Positions 1 to 9,047 of a stretch of DNA of 64,000 nt are shown piece by piece. The first letter of the stretch is position 1. The number at the start of each line of letters is the position of its first letter. Source of the DNA: Priestia filamentosa. GTDB taxonomy: Bacteria; Bacillota; Bacilli; Bacillales; Bacillaceae_H. The notes below the pieces were generated by a model, which did not search any database, was not told the DNA's origin, and saw nothing but the letters and a program-made list of their open reading frames with translations. The position numbers were made by a program, and so were the translations under genes. The stretch is from positions 868,001 to 932,000 of the forward strand of contig NZ_FXAJ01000002.1 of assembly GCF_900177535.1 (NCBI RefSeq), in the 5' to 3' direction.

Positions 1-67
1 AGGCAAAAGAAGAGAGTTTCTTAACTTCTGTGCGTAATAACATTGTATTTTTTTCTTTAGCTGTCAT
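1..67 (-). CDS. 5' end of an unidentified gene running off the left edge
   Basis: An ATG at 67-65 opens a frame on the minus strand that stays open to the window edge (22 codons, beginning MTAKEKNTMLLRTEV). A purine-rich GGGGATAAG stretch lies just upstream as a ribosome binding site. A perfect 27-bp palindrome sits at 86-112 where an operator for an autoregulated gene would lie, so a small transcription factor such as a MarR-type protein is possible, but the visible residues do not identify a family. Confidence 0.5.
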   Translation of the reverse strand, partial: MTAKEKNTMLLRTEVKKLSSFA

Positions 68-85
68 ATTCTTATCCCCAATACT

Positions 86-112
86 AATTATTTAGTTTTA
101 AACTAAATAATT
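86..112. promoter_or_regulatory. Perfect palindrome, candidate operator
   Basis: Two 13-bp arms (AATTATTTAGTTT and its exact reverse complement) flank a single central T. It lies about 19 bp upstream of the start codon of the truncated left-edge gene, in promoter position. The shape resembles operators of MarR/OhrR-type regulators in Bacillus; the identity of the regulator is inference. Confidence 0.5.
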
Positions 113-657
113 TATTTATACTTTTACTATAAAAGGAGATAAAACATTAGGGAAATATAGATAAATTATCTTAATGATTAATAATGTTAATCGTTAACAT
201 TAGGGGAGAGGAACTAGGGTATTTTTATCAACAAGCAATTTTACATCACGAATATTGTTCTATGCTACTTAGAGGATTTGACCAAGTTTTTACCCGCTGC
301 CAAAAGACAACAGTCTTTCTTTCTAAAAATTCATTAGGGTATGCCTAGGAGTAACATTCCCCTCCCCCATAAAGACTCACGTGCACGGTCTGTCGTTATA
401 ATTTTATCTTTAATTGAAGACTGTCAAACTAACTTACACATCATCTTTAAGAATCTCAATTTACACTTCTACATATAAAAAAATAATTTGAGACTTCTTC
501 TACCCACCATAATTTCTTAGTTTAAGATAAAGCCTCTTCAAGAAACTAATAAAAGCTCAAACACGTTGAATGCCCACTTGCTTGAGCTTTTTCTTGCTTT
601 TTACATATACTTTTACAAAAGTCTAGCAGCTCAATGAATATTTATCTCTTTTAGGTG
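113..657. other. Intergenic region with one inverted repeat
   Basis: No convincing gene was found. An inverted repeat at 182-202 has 9-bp arms TAATGTTAA and TTAACATTA around TCG. A 54-codon frame at 184-348 on the plus strand starts inside this repeat and has no ribosome binding site, so I do not call it. The right part holds the hairpin element at 552-617. Confidence 0.5.
552..617. repeat. Dispersed hairpin element, copy A (terminator-like)
   Basis: Stem AAAGCTCAA (552-560) pairs with TTGAGCTTT (582-590), followed by T-rich sequence and a box reading TATACTTTTACAAAAG. The same arrangement, a CAAAC/GTTTG hairpin then a TATACTTTTRYGGAC-like box, recurs near 14907, 36672 and 49440. Here it lies 3' of the leucine operon and the small ORF at 658-759 and can serve as their terminator, since the minus-strand reading also ends in a T-rich tract. 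Confidence 0.6.
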
Positions 658-759
658 TTAGAGGGTTAGATCATTTTTATGTTTTAGATAAAAAGTTTTT
701 AAAAATGCTTCATCATGAATTGCTTTCACAAAAGATTCTACTGTTTTACCTTTATTCAC
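658..759 (-). CDS. Small ORF (33 aa) after the leucine operon
   Basis: A GTG start at 759-757 is preceded at 8-nt spacing by an AGGAGG ribosome binding site, and the frame ends with TAA at 660-658. The peptide (NKGKTVESFVKAIHDEAFLK and 12 more residues) is charged with no membrane segment. It begins about 30 bp after the carboxyltransferase stop, so it would be cotranscribed with the operon and precedes the terminator hairpin. I do not recognise the family. The good ribosome site is the only support. Confidence 0.4.
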   Translation of the reverse strand: MNKGKTVESFVKAIHDEAFLKTFYLKHKNDLTL

Positions 760-789
760 AGGACAAACCTCCTCGTATAAAACCAAATA

Positions 790-2328
790 TTATACAGGAT
801 AGACGGGGTGCTTACGCTCAGAAAAAATTAGGTATTTTGAAGAATATGCTTCAAAGCGTTTAGTTAACTCATCGCGTAGTGAGTTTGCCGGAATGACTCC
901 ATCAATAACCATTTCTGAAGCAAGCCGGTAAATATCAATATCTTCTTTATATTCCGCACGCTTTTCAGCAATAAATGCAGCCTTCTCTTCTTCAGGTAAT
1001 ACAGCAATTTTGTTGGCATACACAGCATTGACGGCTGCTTCTGGTCCCATCACGGCAATTGAAGCGGAAGGTAGAGCCAAACAAGCATCGGGTTCAAACG
1101 CCGGGCCGGCCATTGCATATAGACCTGCACCGTATGCCTTTCGAACGATAACAGATATCTTGGGCACAGTTGCCTCCGCCATCGCAGAAATCATTTTTGC
1201 ACCATGTCGAATGATTCCTGCCCGTTCTACCTTTGTGCCAATCATAAATCCAGGCACATCAACTAGGAACAATAACGGAATATGGTATGCATCACAAAGA
1301 TTAATAAATTTCGCAGCTTTGTCAGCACTATCATGGAATAGCACGCCACCCTTTACACGAGGCTGATTAGCTATGATGCCGATCGGTTTTCCGTCCATAC
1401 GGGCAAGACCTGTAATAAGCTCGGTAGCAAATAATTTCTTAATCTCAAAGAAAGAACCTTCATCAATAATTCCATTAATAAGGTCATGCATATTAAAGGG
1501 AGAGTTTTGATTTGCCGGAATCAGCTCTTCCAATGATTTCTTCATTTGTTTAGGTGCTACTGCCTCATGAACTGGCGGCTTTTCTGAAAAATTTGCCGGA
1601 AAGTAAGAAAGATAATTGCGGGCAATGGAAATAGCTTCCTCTTCATTTTTAGCGAGTACATCACCGCACCCTGATACTGAACAATGCATACGAGCGCCGC
1701 CCATTTCTTCCAATGTAACTTTTTCCCCGATAACCATTTCGGCCATCCGTGGTGAGCCAAGGTACATTGATGCATTTTTATCTACCATGATAACAATATC
1801 GCAAAATGCCGGGATATAAGCCCCACCTGCGGCAGATGGACCAAACAGAAGACAAATTTGCGGTACTTTTCCAGATAGTTTCACTTGATTGTAAAAGATT
1901 CTGCCTGCCCCGCGACGCCCAGGAAACATTTCTACCTGATCTGTAATCCTTGCTCCTGCTGAATCTACTAAATAAATTAGTGGTATGCGAAGTTTCTCAG
2001 CTGTTTCTTGAATTCGAATGATTTTTTCAACCGTCCGTGATCCCCAGGAACCTGCTTTAATAGTTGAATCATTAGCCATCACACAAACAACCTGGCCATT
2101 AATCTTCCCCATTCCTGTCACAACTCCATCGGCAGGAAGTTCCCCCGCCATGCAGTTTGCAAATAGCGCATCCTCCAGTTCAAAGCCAGGATCGAATAAC
2201 TGTTTTAAACGGTCCCGAACAAAAAGTTTTCCTTGTTCTGTGTTTTTTTCATGATACTTAAGAGCACCCCCTTTTTTAATTCTTTCTACTCTTTCTTCAA
2301 GTATTTGTTGTAGAGGTTTCATATCCAT
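790..2328 (-). CDS. yngE: Acyl-CoA carboxylase, carboxyltransferase subunit (methylcrotonyl-CoA carboxylase beta, YngE-like)
   Basis: This 512-aa protein belongs to the carboxyltransferase (crotonase-fold) family that transfers carboxyl from biotin to an acyl-CoA. It shows the paired acyl-CoA and carboxybiotin half domains, with FGPSAAGGAYIPA in the N half and VDVPGFMIGTKVE and AYGAGLYAMAG in the C half. I chose ATG 2328 because AGAGGAGGAAAGACA precedes it; an upstream in-frame start at 2349 lies before this ribosome site. Adjacent biotin carboxylase, carrier and HMG-CoA lyase genes indicate 3-methylcrotonyl-CoA as substrate, as in leucine degradation; propionyl-CoA is the alternative. It is the last large gene of the operon. 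Confidence 0.88.
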   Translation of the reverse strand: MDMKPLQQILEERVERIKKGGALKYHEKNTEQGKLFVRDRLKQLFDPGFELEDALFANCMAGELPADGVVTGMGKINGQVVCVMANDSTIKAGSWGSRTVEKIIRIQETAEKLRIPLIYLVDSAGARITDQVEMFPGRRGAGRIFYNQVKLSGKVPQICLLFGPSAAGGAYIPAFCDIVIMVDKNASMYLGSPRMAEMVIGEKVTLEEMGGARMHCSVSGCGDVLAKNEEEAISIARNYLSYFPANFSEKPPVHEAVAPKQMKKSLEELIPANQNSPFNMHDLINGIIDEGSFFEIKKLFATELITGLARMDGKPIGIIANQPRVKGGVLFHDSADKAAKFINLCDAYHIPLLFLVDVPGFMIGTKVERAGIIRHGAKMISAMAEATVPKISVIVRKAYGAGLYAMAGPAFEPDACLALPSASIAVMGPEAAVNAVYANKIAVLPEEEKAAFIAEKRAEYKEDIDIYRLASEMVIDGVIPANSLRDELTKRFEAYSSKYLIFSERKHPVYPV

Positions 2329-2358
2329 TGTCTTTCCTCCTCTATTCATTCCATTTTT

Positions 2359-3141
2359 TTATTCTCCAATATATATGGGGGTTCTTTTTTCCTTAAAGGC
2401 CTGTAAGCCTTCTAAACGATCCTTCGATGGAATCGTTACTTCATAGGCACTTTGCTCAATGGCAAGACCGGTGTTCATATCAACATCATAGCCTTTATCA
2501 ATGGCGAACTTTGCTTGCGCGACGGCAATTGGACCATTTCGGACAATTTGCCCTGCGATTTCTAAAGCTTTTTTAATCAAATGATTTGAAGGGGCCGTAT
2601 GCTCTACTAACCCAATTTCTAAGGCTTCTGCTGCATCAATACGTCTCGCTGTAAAAATAAGTTCCTTAGCCCGTCCTTTTCCTACTAATCTCGGTAAACG
2701 CTGCGTCCCGCCTGCACCAGGTATAATTCCCAGCGAAGTCTCCGTTAGACCAAGCTTCGCTGTTTCAGAAGCAATACGGATATCACAAGCTAGCGCAAGT
2801 TCTGTTCCCCCACCTAACGCAACACCATTCACAGCCGCAATAATTGGCTGTGGTAATGATTCTAAATCATTGATATTCTCACGGATCAAAGCAAGCGTCT
2901 TCCGTACCTGAATCTGGTCCATATCTGCGCGTTCTTTTAAATCAGCACCCGCACAAAAGGCCTTTTCTCCACCCCCTGTAATGACTACACAACGGATTGT
3001 CCGGTCATATTTACATAATAGAACCGCTTCTTGAAGTTCCCCTAGCATTTGAAGAGATAAAGCATTAGCCGCTTCAGGGCGATTTAATGTAATCATTACG
3101 ATTCCGTTTTCCAGCCTGTTAACTAATATCATTTTATTCAT
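2359..3141 (-). CDS. yngF: Enoyl-CoA hydratase, probable 3-methylglutaconyl-CoA hydratase (YngF-like)
   Basis: The 260-aa protein has crotonase features: the oxyanion-hole segment AFCAGADLKE near residue 66, the GVALGGGTELALACD helix near residues 105-119, and the Glu-containing GIIPGAGGTQRLPRLVG loop. Within this operon the expected step is hydration of 3-methylglutaconyl-CoA to HMG-CoA. A ribosome site AGGAAGGTG precedes the ATG. It lies between the HMG-CoA lyase and carboxyltransferase genes with short spacers (30 and about 30 bp), which supports cotranscription. Substrate assignment rests on context, since the crotonase fold alone does not fix it. Confidence 0.85.
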   Translation of the reverse strand: MNKMILVNRLENGIVMITLNRPEAANALSLQMLGELQEAVLLCKYDRTIRCVVITGGGEKAFCAGADLKERADMDQIQVRKTLALIRENINDLESLPQPIIAAVNGVALGGGTELALACDIRIASETAKLGLTETSLGIIPGAGGTQRLPRLVGKGRAKELIFTARRIDAAEALEIGLVEHTAPSNHLIKKALEIAGQIVRNGPIAVAQAKFAIDKGYDVDMNTGLAIEQSAYEVTIPSKDRLEGLQAFKEKRTPIYIGE

Positions 3142-3171
3142 ATTTTCACCTTCCTCACACGGTATTAATGT

Positions 3172-4071
3172 CTATTGGGAGGTTGAAGCTTGAAGACTTT
3201 TACTAGGTAAAGGTCTCCCAATCTTCTTCTGAATAAATTGGGATGCAGATAAAAGCTTTTTCTGATCCACCCCAGTGTGGATTTCCATTCCGTGAAGCAT
3301 ATAAAGTAAATCATCAGTTGCCACATTACCTGATGCTCCAGGCGCATAAGGGCATCCTCCTAATCCTCCAATGGAAGAATCAAAAGTGGTAATACCCATT
3401 TCTAACGATACTAAGACGTTAGCTAAGGCTGTTCCCCTTGTATCATGAAAGTGCATCGCTAATTTATCTGCCGGAAATCTTTTCAAGAAAACTTCCAATA
3501 ACTCTTGGACCTGCTTTGGATTCGCAACACCAATCGTATCTCCAAGTGACAGTTCGTTAATCCCCATCTCAAATAAGGTTTCTGAAACTCTTATAACCTC
3601 ATTTATATCGATAGGCCCTTCATACGGGCATCCAAAAACAGTAGAAACATAACCTCTGCTGGGTTTTCCTACTGCAAGGGTTTTTTGGACCAGATTTCTT
3701 AAGATAGGGAATGTATCGCTAATCGATTTATTAATATTTTTTAGATTATGAGTTTCGCTGGTTGACATAAATACAGCTACTTCATCAACATTTGCTTCAA
3801 ACGCCCGTTCCAAACCTTTTTGGTTTGGAACGAGAGCCGTATAGGTTACACCTGGCACTTTTGTAATGCCTGTGGCAACCGCAGTGGCATCTGAAAGGGT
3901 AGGAATCCATTTTGGATTGACAAAGGAGGTAATCTCAATCGATTTTAATCCGCTAGCAGACAATTGATTAATCAAGGAAATTTTATCTTCTGTTGAAATG
4001 AAATCCTTTTCGTTTTGCAATCCATCCCGTGGACCAACCTCTTTAATGGTTATATTCTTGGGCCATTTCAT
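3172..4071 (-). CDS. yngG: Hydroxymethylglutaryl-CoA lyase (YngG-like)
   Basis: At 299 aa this has normal length for HMG-CoA lyase, which cleaves HMG-CoA to acetyl-CoA and acetoacetate. Visible hallmarks are EVGPRDGLQNE near the N terminus, the metal-binding HFHDTRGTALAN segment and the active-site cysteine loop GGLGGCPYAPGASGN. A ribosome site AGAAAGGTGATAAAGCA precedes ATG 4071. It follows the biotin carrier gene by 34 bp and completes the leucine pathway chemistry encoded by its neighbours. Confidence 0.93.
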   Translation of the reverse strand: MKWPKNITIKEVGPRDGLQNEKDFISTEDKISLINQLSASGLKSIEITSFVNPKWIPTLSDATAVATGITKVPGVTYTALVPNQKGLERAFEANVDEVAVFMSTSETHNLKNINKSISDTFPILRNLVQKTLAVGKPSRGYVSTVFGCPYEGPIDINEVIRVSETLFEMGINELSLGDTIGVANPKQVQELLEVFLKRFPADKLAMHFHDTRGTALANVLVSLEMGITTFDSSIGGLGGCPYAPGASGNVATDDLLYMLHGMEIHTGVDQKKLLSASQFIQKKIGRPLPSKSLQASTSQ

Positions 4072-4105
4072 TGCTTTATCACCTTTCTTCCGATGATTTT
4101 AGGAC

Positions 4106-4321
4106 TTATTCAACTTTTACAATAATGTCTCCTTCATTCACAAATTCACCCTCGTTCACTTTTACTTCTTTAACAGTCCCACCAGATTCGGCTGCAATCG
4201 GAATTTCCATTTTCATTGATTCTAAAATCACTACATCTTGGCCTTCTTCTACTTGATCTCCAACTTTAACAAGTACTTTCCACACATTTCCTGCCATGCT
4301 TGCTACGATTTCACTCATCAT
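4106..4321 (-). CDS. yngHB: Biotin carboxyl carrier protein (71 aa, YngHB-like)
   Basis: This is a minimal biotinyl domain carrying only the lipoyl/biotinyl fold. The biotin-accepting lysine is K37 in ILESMKMEIPI; the canonical motif is AMKM, so the residue before MKM is Ser here. The start may be ATG 4321 or the next ATG 4318; both follow GGAGGAATA. The gene lies 10 bp after the biotin carboxylase stop, as expected for the two parts of one carboxylase. Stand-alone carriers of this size are typical of the B. subtilis yng operon. Confidence 0.92.
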   Translation of the reverse strand: MMSEIVASMAGNVWKVLVKVGDQVEEGQDVVILESMKMEIPIAAESGGTVKEVKVNEGEFVNEGDIIVKVE

Positions 4322-4331
4322 TATTCCTCCT

Positions 4332-5693
4332 CTATTCCGCGTTATTTGTTTTTTTAGTTTTTAAATACTTTCCAACAAAGTCCGTTGTCGTATCACCTGA
4401 ACGAAATGCCGGGTGGGCAATGACTTCTTTCAGCATTGGTATATTTGTTTTAATTCCTTCGATATGATAATCCACTAATGCCCCGTGCAGACGATTTATT
4501 GCGTCGTCACGATCATTCCCTTTTACAATGAGTTTTGCAATCATTGGATCATAAAAAGGCGTAACTACAGATTGATCATGAACCGCTAATTCATGCCGAA
4601 TTCCAGATCCTTTTGGCAATTCTAATTTGGTGATTTTCCCTGGAGAAGGAAAAAATGTTTTTGGATCTTCTGCGTAGATTCTGACTTCAATCGCATGACC
4701 TTCACGCTTTACCTCTTCCTGAGAAAAATCCAGTGCTTCATCCCCTGCGATTTTCAATTGTTTTTCCACTAAGTCCAAACCTGTAATTTCTTCTGTAACT
4801 GGATGTTCCACCTGCAAACGGGTGTTCATTTCAAGAAAATAAAAATTTTGCTCTTCATCTACTAAAAACTCAATTGTTCCTGCATTTTTATATCCAATTG
4901 ATTTTGCCGCTTTTACTGCTGCCTCCCCCATTTTTCTGCGAGTAGTTTCAGAAAGAAAAGATGACGGAGCTTCCTCAACGACTTTTTGATGGCGACGCTG
5001 AATTGAACATTCACGTTCCCATAGATAAACGGTATTGCCAAAACCATCTGCCAGGATTTGAATTTCAATATGCCTAGGGTTTTCCACAAATTTTTCAATG
5101 TACATGGTACCATCGCCAAAGAAATCAGTAGCCCGTTTTTGATTCCCCGCAAACGCTTTGCGGATTTCATCCCCGCTATGGACAACCTGCATTCCGATGC
5201 CGCCTCCTCCAGCGGAAGCTTTTAGCATTACAGGATAACCAATAAGGTCAGCCGCTTCTACCGCTTCCTCTGCATCAGCAAGAGGATAGGTAATCCCGGG
5301 AACCACAGGGACTCCTGCTTCTTCCATCGCTTTTCGTGATTGGATCTTGCTGCCCATTTTGGAGATAACCTCTGGAGAAGGTCCAATGAATATCAGGCCT
5401 TCCTTCCCACAGCGCCGGGCAAATTCGGCATTTTCGGAAAGCAGACCGTATCCAGGGTGAATAGCCTGTGCTTTTGTTAAACGGGCGACTTCTAAAATCT
5501 TATCGATGTTTAAATAACTTTCTGCTACACGCGAACCTCCAATTAAATGGGCCTCATTCGCCATTTTTACATGGGGAGCGTCCGCATCAGCTTCTGAATG
5601 TACAGCAACTGTAATAATTCCTAGGGCCTTGCATGTCCGAATTACCCGAACAGCAATTTCACCACGATTAGCAATCAAAACCTTTTTGAACAT
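4332..5693 (-). CDS. yngH: Biotin carboxylase subunit of acyl-CoA carboxylase (YngH-like)
   Basis: The 453-aa protein has the biotin carboxylase N domain (FKKVLIANRGEIAVRVIRT), an ATP-grasp domain with the glycine loop KASAGGGGIGMQVV near residue 160, and the catalytic FLEMNTRLQVEHPVTE segment. It carboxylates biotin on the neighbouring 71-aa carrier using ATP and bicarbonate. There is no fused biotinyl domain, matching the separate carrier gene downstream. A second accC-like gene for fatty acid synthesis would be expected elsewhere in the genome; the operon context assigns this copy to methylcrotonyl-CoA carboxylase. Confidence 0.92.
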   Translation of the reverse strand: MFKKVLIANRGEIAVRVIRTCKALGIITVAVHSEADADAPHVKMANEAHLIGGSRVAESYLNIDKILEVARLTKAQAIHPGYGLLSENAEFARRCGKEGLIFIGPSPEVISKMGSKIQSRKAMEEAGVPVVPGITYPLADAEEAVEAADLIGYPVMLKASAGGGGIGMQVVHSGDEIRKAFAGNQKRATDFFGDGTMYIEKFVENPRHIEIQILADGFGNTVYLWERECSIQRRHQKVVEEAPSSFLSETTRRKMGEAAVKAAKSIGYKNAGTIEFLVDEEQNFYFLEMNTRLQVEHPVTEEITGLDLVEKQLKIAGDEALDFSQEEVKREGHAIEVRIYAEDPKTFFPSPGKITKLELPKGSGIRHELAVHDQSVVTPFYDPMIAKLIVKGNDRDDAINRLHGALVDYHIEGIKTNIPMLKEVIAHPAFRSGDTTTDFVGKYLKTKKTNNAE

Positions 5694-5893
5694 ACTTTCC
5701 GCCCTTTCTATCTTTTATTTAATGGGACTTTTCGGTATCATCATGAAGCTTAAAGTTTTATGTTATGGAGATATGTGAATCTATTTATAGCTTCATCTTT
5801 AACTACCAATCTAGTGATTACAAAGAAAAAGATTAAATGGAATGAGGCATTTGCCGATCATTTTATGAACAAATGACCGACCCGAATAAAGCA

Positions 5894-7861
5894 TTATATA
5901 GCTGATAATTTACTAGCAACGATCTTCTGGATTTCTACAACAGTTGATGGGTCTTCAAGCCCTGTAATGTCACCAGCTACCTTTCCTGTTGCCACAATTT
6001 CCTTTAATAAACGCCGCATAATTTTCCCACTTACTGTTTTCGGTAACATATTAGTCATAATTATTGCTTTTGGACTGGCAATCTTACCAATTTGTTGGAT
6101 GATACTCCTATTTATCCGTTCTATCATCTCTTCATTATCTTCAAAACCATCAGCTAGACGAGCAAATACTAAAGGAACTTCCCCTTTTATTTCATCAGGA
6201 ATCCCGATGACAGCGCATTCAAAAATACCTTCGCATTCAAGTACAGCACTTTCCATTTCCAACGTACTTAATCGATGTCCTGCCACATTAAGCGCGTCAT
6301 CAGAACGGCCAACCACCCATATATATCCATCTTTATCTATCAATGCAAGATCGCTGGCATAATAACTTCCTTCTACTTGGCTAAAATAGGATGCGTAATA
6401 TCGCTCCGGTTCTTTCCAAAGTGTACGGCACAGCATAGGAAATGGTTTTCTAATTACTAAGTTTCCTAACTGACCAGATTTAACTGGATTGCCTTCTTCA
6501 TTAACAACATTAAAAACTGCACCTAAAAATTGAGTCCCTGCAGAACCAGGTTTCATTGGCGTCAGCCAGGCTGCGCCTGCGATAGGAGATCCCGCTGTTT
6601 CCGTTTGGCCCCAAGTATTATTGATATATACCTTTTTCTTTCCTAAAACTTCATATGTCCAATGCCATGTTTCAGTATCAAAAGGTTCTCCCACAAGAGA
6701 AATGACATCAAGACAAGATAAATCAAATTGTTCTAGTGGTTTTTCTCCCATACTTTTTAACATTCTCAATGCAGTTGGAGCAGTAAATAACTTATTCACC
6801 CGGTATTTTTCAATAATTTGATAAAAGCGGTTCTTTTCTGGATAATCAACGGCTCCCTCATAGACAACGGTTGTTACACCATTTGCTAAAGCACCAGTAA
6901 TACCCCAAATATGCATCGTTAACCACCCAATATCAGCAGTACACCAGAAAACATCATCATTGTGGTGATCCATATGATACTTGGCATATGTGTAATTTTG
7001 AATAACAAAAGCCATTCCAGAATGGACGACACCTTTAGGTTTTCCTGTCGTACCACTTGTATAGAATACAATCCCTCCCTCATTTGCTTCTATTCTCTCA
7101 GGTTCACAAACGATGCTTGCTGTTTTTGTAAGCTCGTGCCACCAGTAATCACGCCCTTCTTTCATTGGAACTTCTAAACCTAAGCGGCTGACAACAATGA
7201 CTGCTTCAACAGATGGAATAGTTGGTACAACTTGATCAACTTTTTCTTTTAATCGAATAGCTTTACCCCGACGTTCTGTTGCATCCGCAGTTACCACTAT
7301 TTTGGGTTCAAAACTGATGAGACGGTCTTTCAATGACTTTTCGGAATAACCTGAGAAAATAGTGTTGTAAATAGCACCAATACGAAAACACGCTAACACG
7401 GCAATACATGCTTCGGCCAGGTTTGGAAGAAAAATAGCTACACAATCACCTTTTTTCACCCCAAATGAACGAAGAACATTCGCAAATCGATTCACTTTTG
7501 CAAGAAGCATATTATAGGTATAAAATTTTGTGTCTCCGTTTTCACCCTCCCAAATGAGAGCTGTCCGGTTACCTGCTCCATTAGCTATATGCCGGTCAAG
7601 TAAATTGACACTTGGGTTGCTAATGCCGTCGACAAAAAAACGAAAATCAGGGAGTTGTCCACTAATGGTTTCTTTCCAAGGTTCATACCACACAAGGTCC
7701 CGGGCTGCGCTATCCCAAAAAGCAGCAGGATCTTCTTGAGATTGTCGAAGAAGTTCTTGAAAAGCTTCTATGCTTCCAATAGAGGTAGAGCGTACCTTTT
7801 CTTTATTAGGAAAAATAAGTTTACTGTTTGCAACTACTTGTGAAATTCCATTGATATCCAT
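5894..7861 (-). CDS. Acyl-CoA synthetase of the acetyl-/propionyl-CoA synthetase type
   Basis: This 655-aa enzyme has an ACAS_N-type region (FWDSAARDLVWYEPW around residues 49-62), the AMP-binding P-loop YTSGTTGKPKGV at 267-278, the NTWGQTETAG adenylate-binding segment and the C-terminal LPKTVSGKIMRR motif with the catalytic, acetylatable lysine. It is longer than B. subtilis YngI (about 550 aa) and looks like the AcsA/PrpE branch. In the operon it may activate isovalerate, acetoacetate or acetate. A 200-bp gap with a weak hairpin separates it from the biotin carboxylase gene, so partial termination is possible. Confidence 0.85.
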   Translation of the reverse strand: MDINGISQVVANSKLIFPNKEKVRSTSIGSIEAFQELLRQSQEDPAAFWDSAARDLVWYEPWKETISGQLPDFRFFVDGISNPSVNLLDRHIANGAGNRTALIWEGENGDTKFYTYNMLLAKVNRFANVLRSFGVKKGDCVAIFLPNLAEACIAVLACFRIGAIYNTIFSGYSEKSLKDRLISFEPKIVVTADATERRGKAIRLKEKVDQVVPTIPSVEAVIVVSRLGLEVPMKEGRDYWWHELTKTASIVCEPERIEANEGGIVFYTSGTTGKPKGVVHSGMAFVIQNYTYAKYHMDHHNDDVFWCTADIGWLTMHIWGITGALANGVTTVVYEGAVDYPEKNRFYQIIEKYRVNKLFTAPTALRMLKSMGEKPLEQFDLSCLDVISLVGEPFDTETWHWTYEVLGKKKVYINNTWGQTETAGSPIAGAAWLTPMKPGSAGTQFLGAVFNVVNEEGNPVKSGQLGNLVIRKPFPMLCRTLWKEPERYYASYFSQVEGSYYASDLALIDKDGYIWVVGRSDDALNVAGHRLSTLEMESAVLECEGIFECAVIGIPDEIKGEVPLVFARLADGFEDNEEMIERINRSIIQQIGKIASPKAIIMTNMLPKTVSGKIMRRLLKEIVATGKVAGDITGLEDPSTVVEIQKIVASKLSAI

Positions 7862-7907
7862 GGAGTTACTCCTTTATCTTTTTTTGAAAGCCGTTACAAA
7901 AATGAAT

Positions 7908-9047
7908 CTAGCATCCTATTTGCTTTGCAATTACCATACGCTGAACTTCGGATGTTCCTTCCCCAATTTCTAGAAGCTTCGCATCACGGAAGAATCGCTC
8001 AACTTGATATTCTTTCATATATCCATAACCACCATGAATTTGAATAGCTTGATCACATGCGCGCATGCATATTTCGGAAGCAAATAATTTTGCGTATGCT
8101 GCCTCTTTTTTAAATATTCGGCCTTGCTCCTTCAACCAGGCTGCTTTGTAAACCATATTCCGGGCAATTTCAATATTCATTGCCATATCGGCCAATTTAA
8201 ATTGGATTGCCTGGAAGTTCGATAGACTTTTTCCAAACTGTTTTCTTTCTTTCGCATACTGAAGTGATTTTTCATAAGCGCCCTGTGCGAGTCCAACGGC
8301 CATTGCCCCAATTCCAATTCTTCCACCATCAAGGGTCGCTAAAAATTGCTTGAAACCCTCTCCTTCTGTTCCCAACAGATTATCTTTAGGAACCCTTACA
8401 TTTTCCAAGATTAATTCTGTTGTATTTGAAGATTGAAGACCCATTTTTTCGTAATTATTGATAACAGTAAATCCTGGTGCGTTCGTTGGAACGATAAATG
8501 CGCTAATTCCATTAATTCCTTTTGAGCGATCTGTTACAGCCGTAACGGCAAGATGTTTGGCATAGCTTGCATTAGTAATAAAACATTTTGAGCCATTAAT
8601 GACCCACTCCTCCCCATCAAGAACTGCAGTTGTTTGTGTTCCCCCGGCATCGGAGCCTGCATTTGGTTCAGTCAAACCAAATGCCCCAAATGACTCTCCT
8701 GTACAAATTGGCGTTAAGTATTTCTCTTTTTGCTCATGGGTACCAAACAAATTAAGAGGTTCTCCCCCTAATGAAATATGAGCTGAATATGTGATTCCTG
8801 CTGATGCACAAACACGGCTTAACTCTTCAACGACAATGGCAAAGCTGATCGTGTCAGCATCACCACCACCGTATTGTTCTGGGAATGGAAGGCCCATGAT
8901 TCCTAACTCTGCTAATTTTGAAAACATTTCATAAGGAAATGCTCCCGTCCGATCTCGTTCATCTGCTCCAGGAGCAACTTCTGCTTCCGAAAAATCCCGA
9001 ATTAACTTACGTATCATCTCTTGTTCTTTTGTTAAATCAAAATTCAT
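7908..9047 (-). CDS. yngJ: Acyl-CoA dehydrogenase, probable isovaleryl-CoA dehydrogenase (YngJ-like)
   Basis: The 379-aa flavoprotein has normal family length. It shows the FAD/substrate signatures GAFGLTEPNAGSDAGGTQTT and the C-terminal QIHGGYGYMKEYQVERFFRD followed by EIGEGTSEVQR, where the Glu before GTSE is the short-chain-type catalytic base position. It opens the operon, preceded by TGGAGGTCGTTGAAAA before ATG 9047. By context it oxidises isovaleryl-CoA to 3-methylcrotonyl-CoA; butyryl-CoA or another short acyl-CoA cannot be excluded. Confidence 0.88.
   Translation of the reverse strand: MNFDLTKEQEMIRKLIRDFSEAEVAPGADERDRTGAFPYEMFSKLAELGIMGLPFPEQYGGGDADTISFAIVVEELSRVCASAGITYSAHISLGGEPLNLFGTHEQKEKYLTPICTGESFGAFGLTEPNAGSDAGGTQTTAVLDGEEWVINGSKCFITNASYAKHLAVTAVTDRSKGINGISAFIVPTNAPGFTVINNYEKMGLQSSNTTELILENVRVPKDNLLGTEGEGFKQFLATLDGGRIGIGAMAVGLAQGAYEKSLQYAKERKQFGKSLSNFQAIQFKLADMAMNIEIARNMVYKAAWLKEQGRIFKKEAAYAKLFASEICMRACDQAIQIHGGYGYMKEYQVERFFRDAKLLEIGEGTSEVQRMVIAKQIGC

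Noticed and set aside
184-348. 54-codon plus-strand frame
   Set aside because: It starts inside an inverted repeat, has no ribosome binding site and resembles no protein family.
1010-1366. Long plus-strand frame inside the carboxyltransferase gene
   Set aside because: It is antisense to a clearly conserved enzyme gene and is a shadow frame.
5967-6362. Long plus-strand frame inside the acyl-CoA synthetase gene
   Set aside because: Antisense shadow of conserved coding sequence without its own ribosome site.
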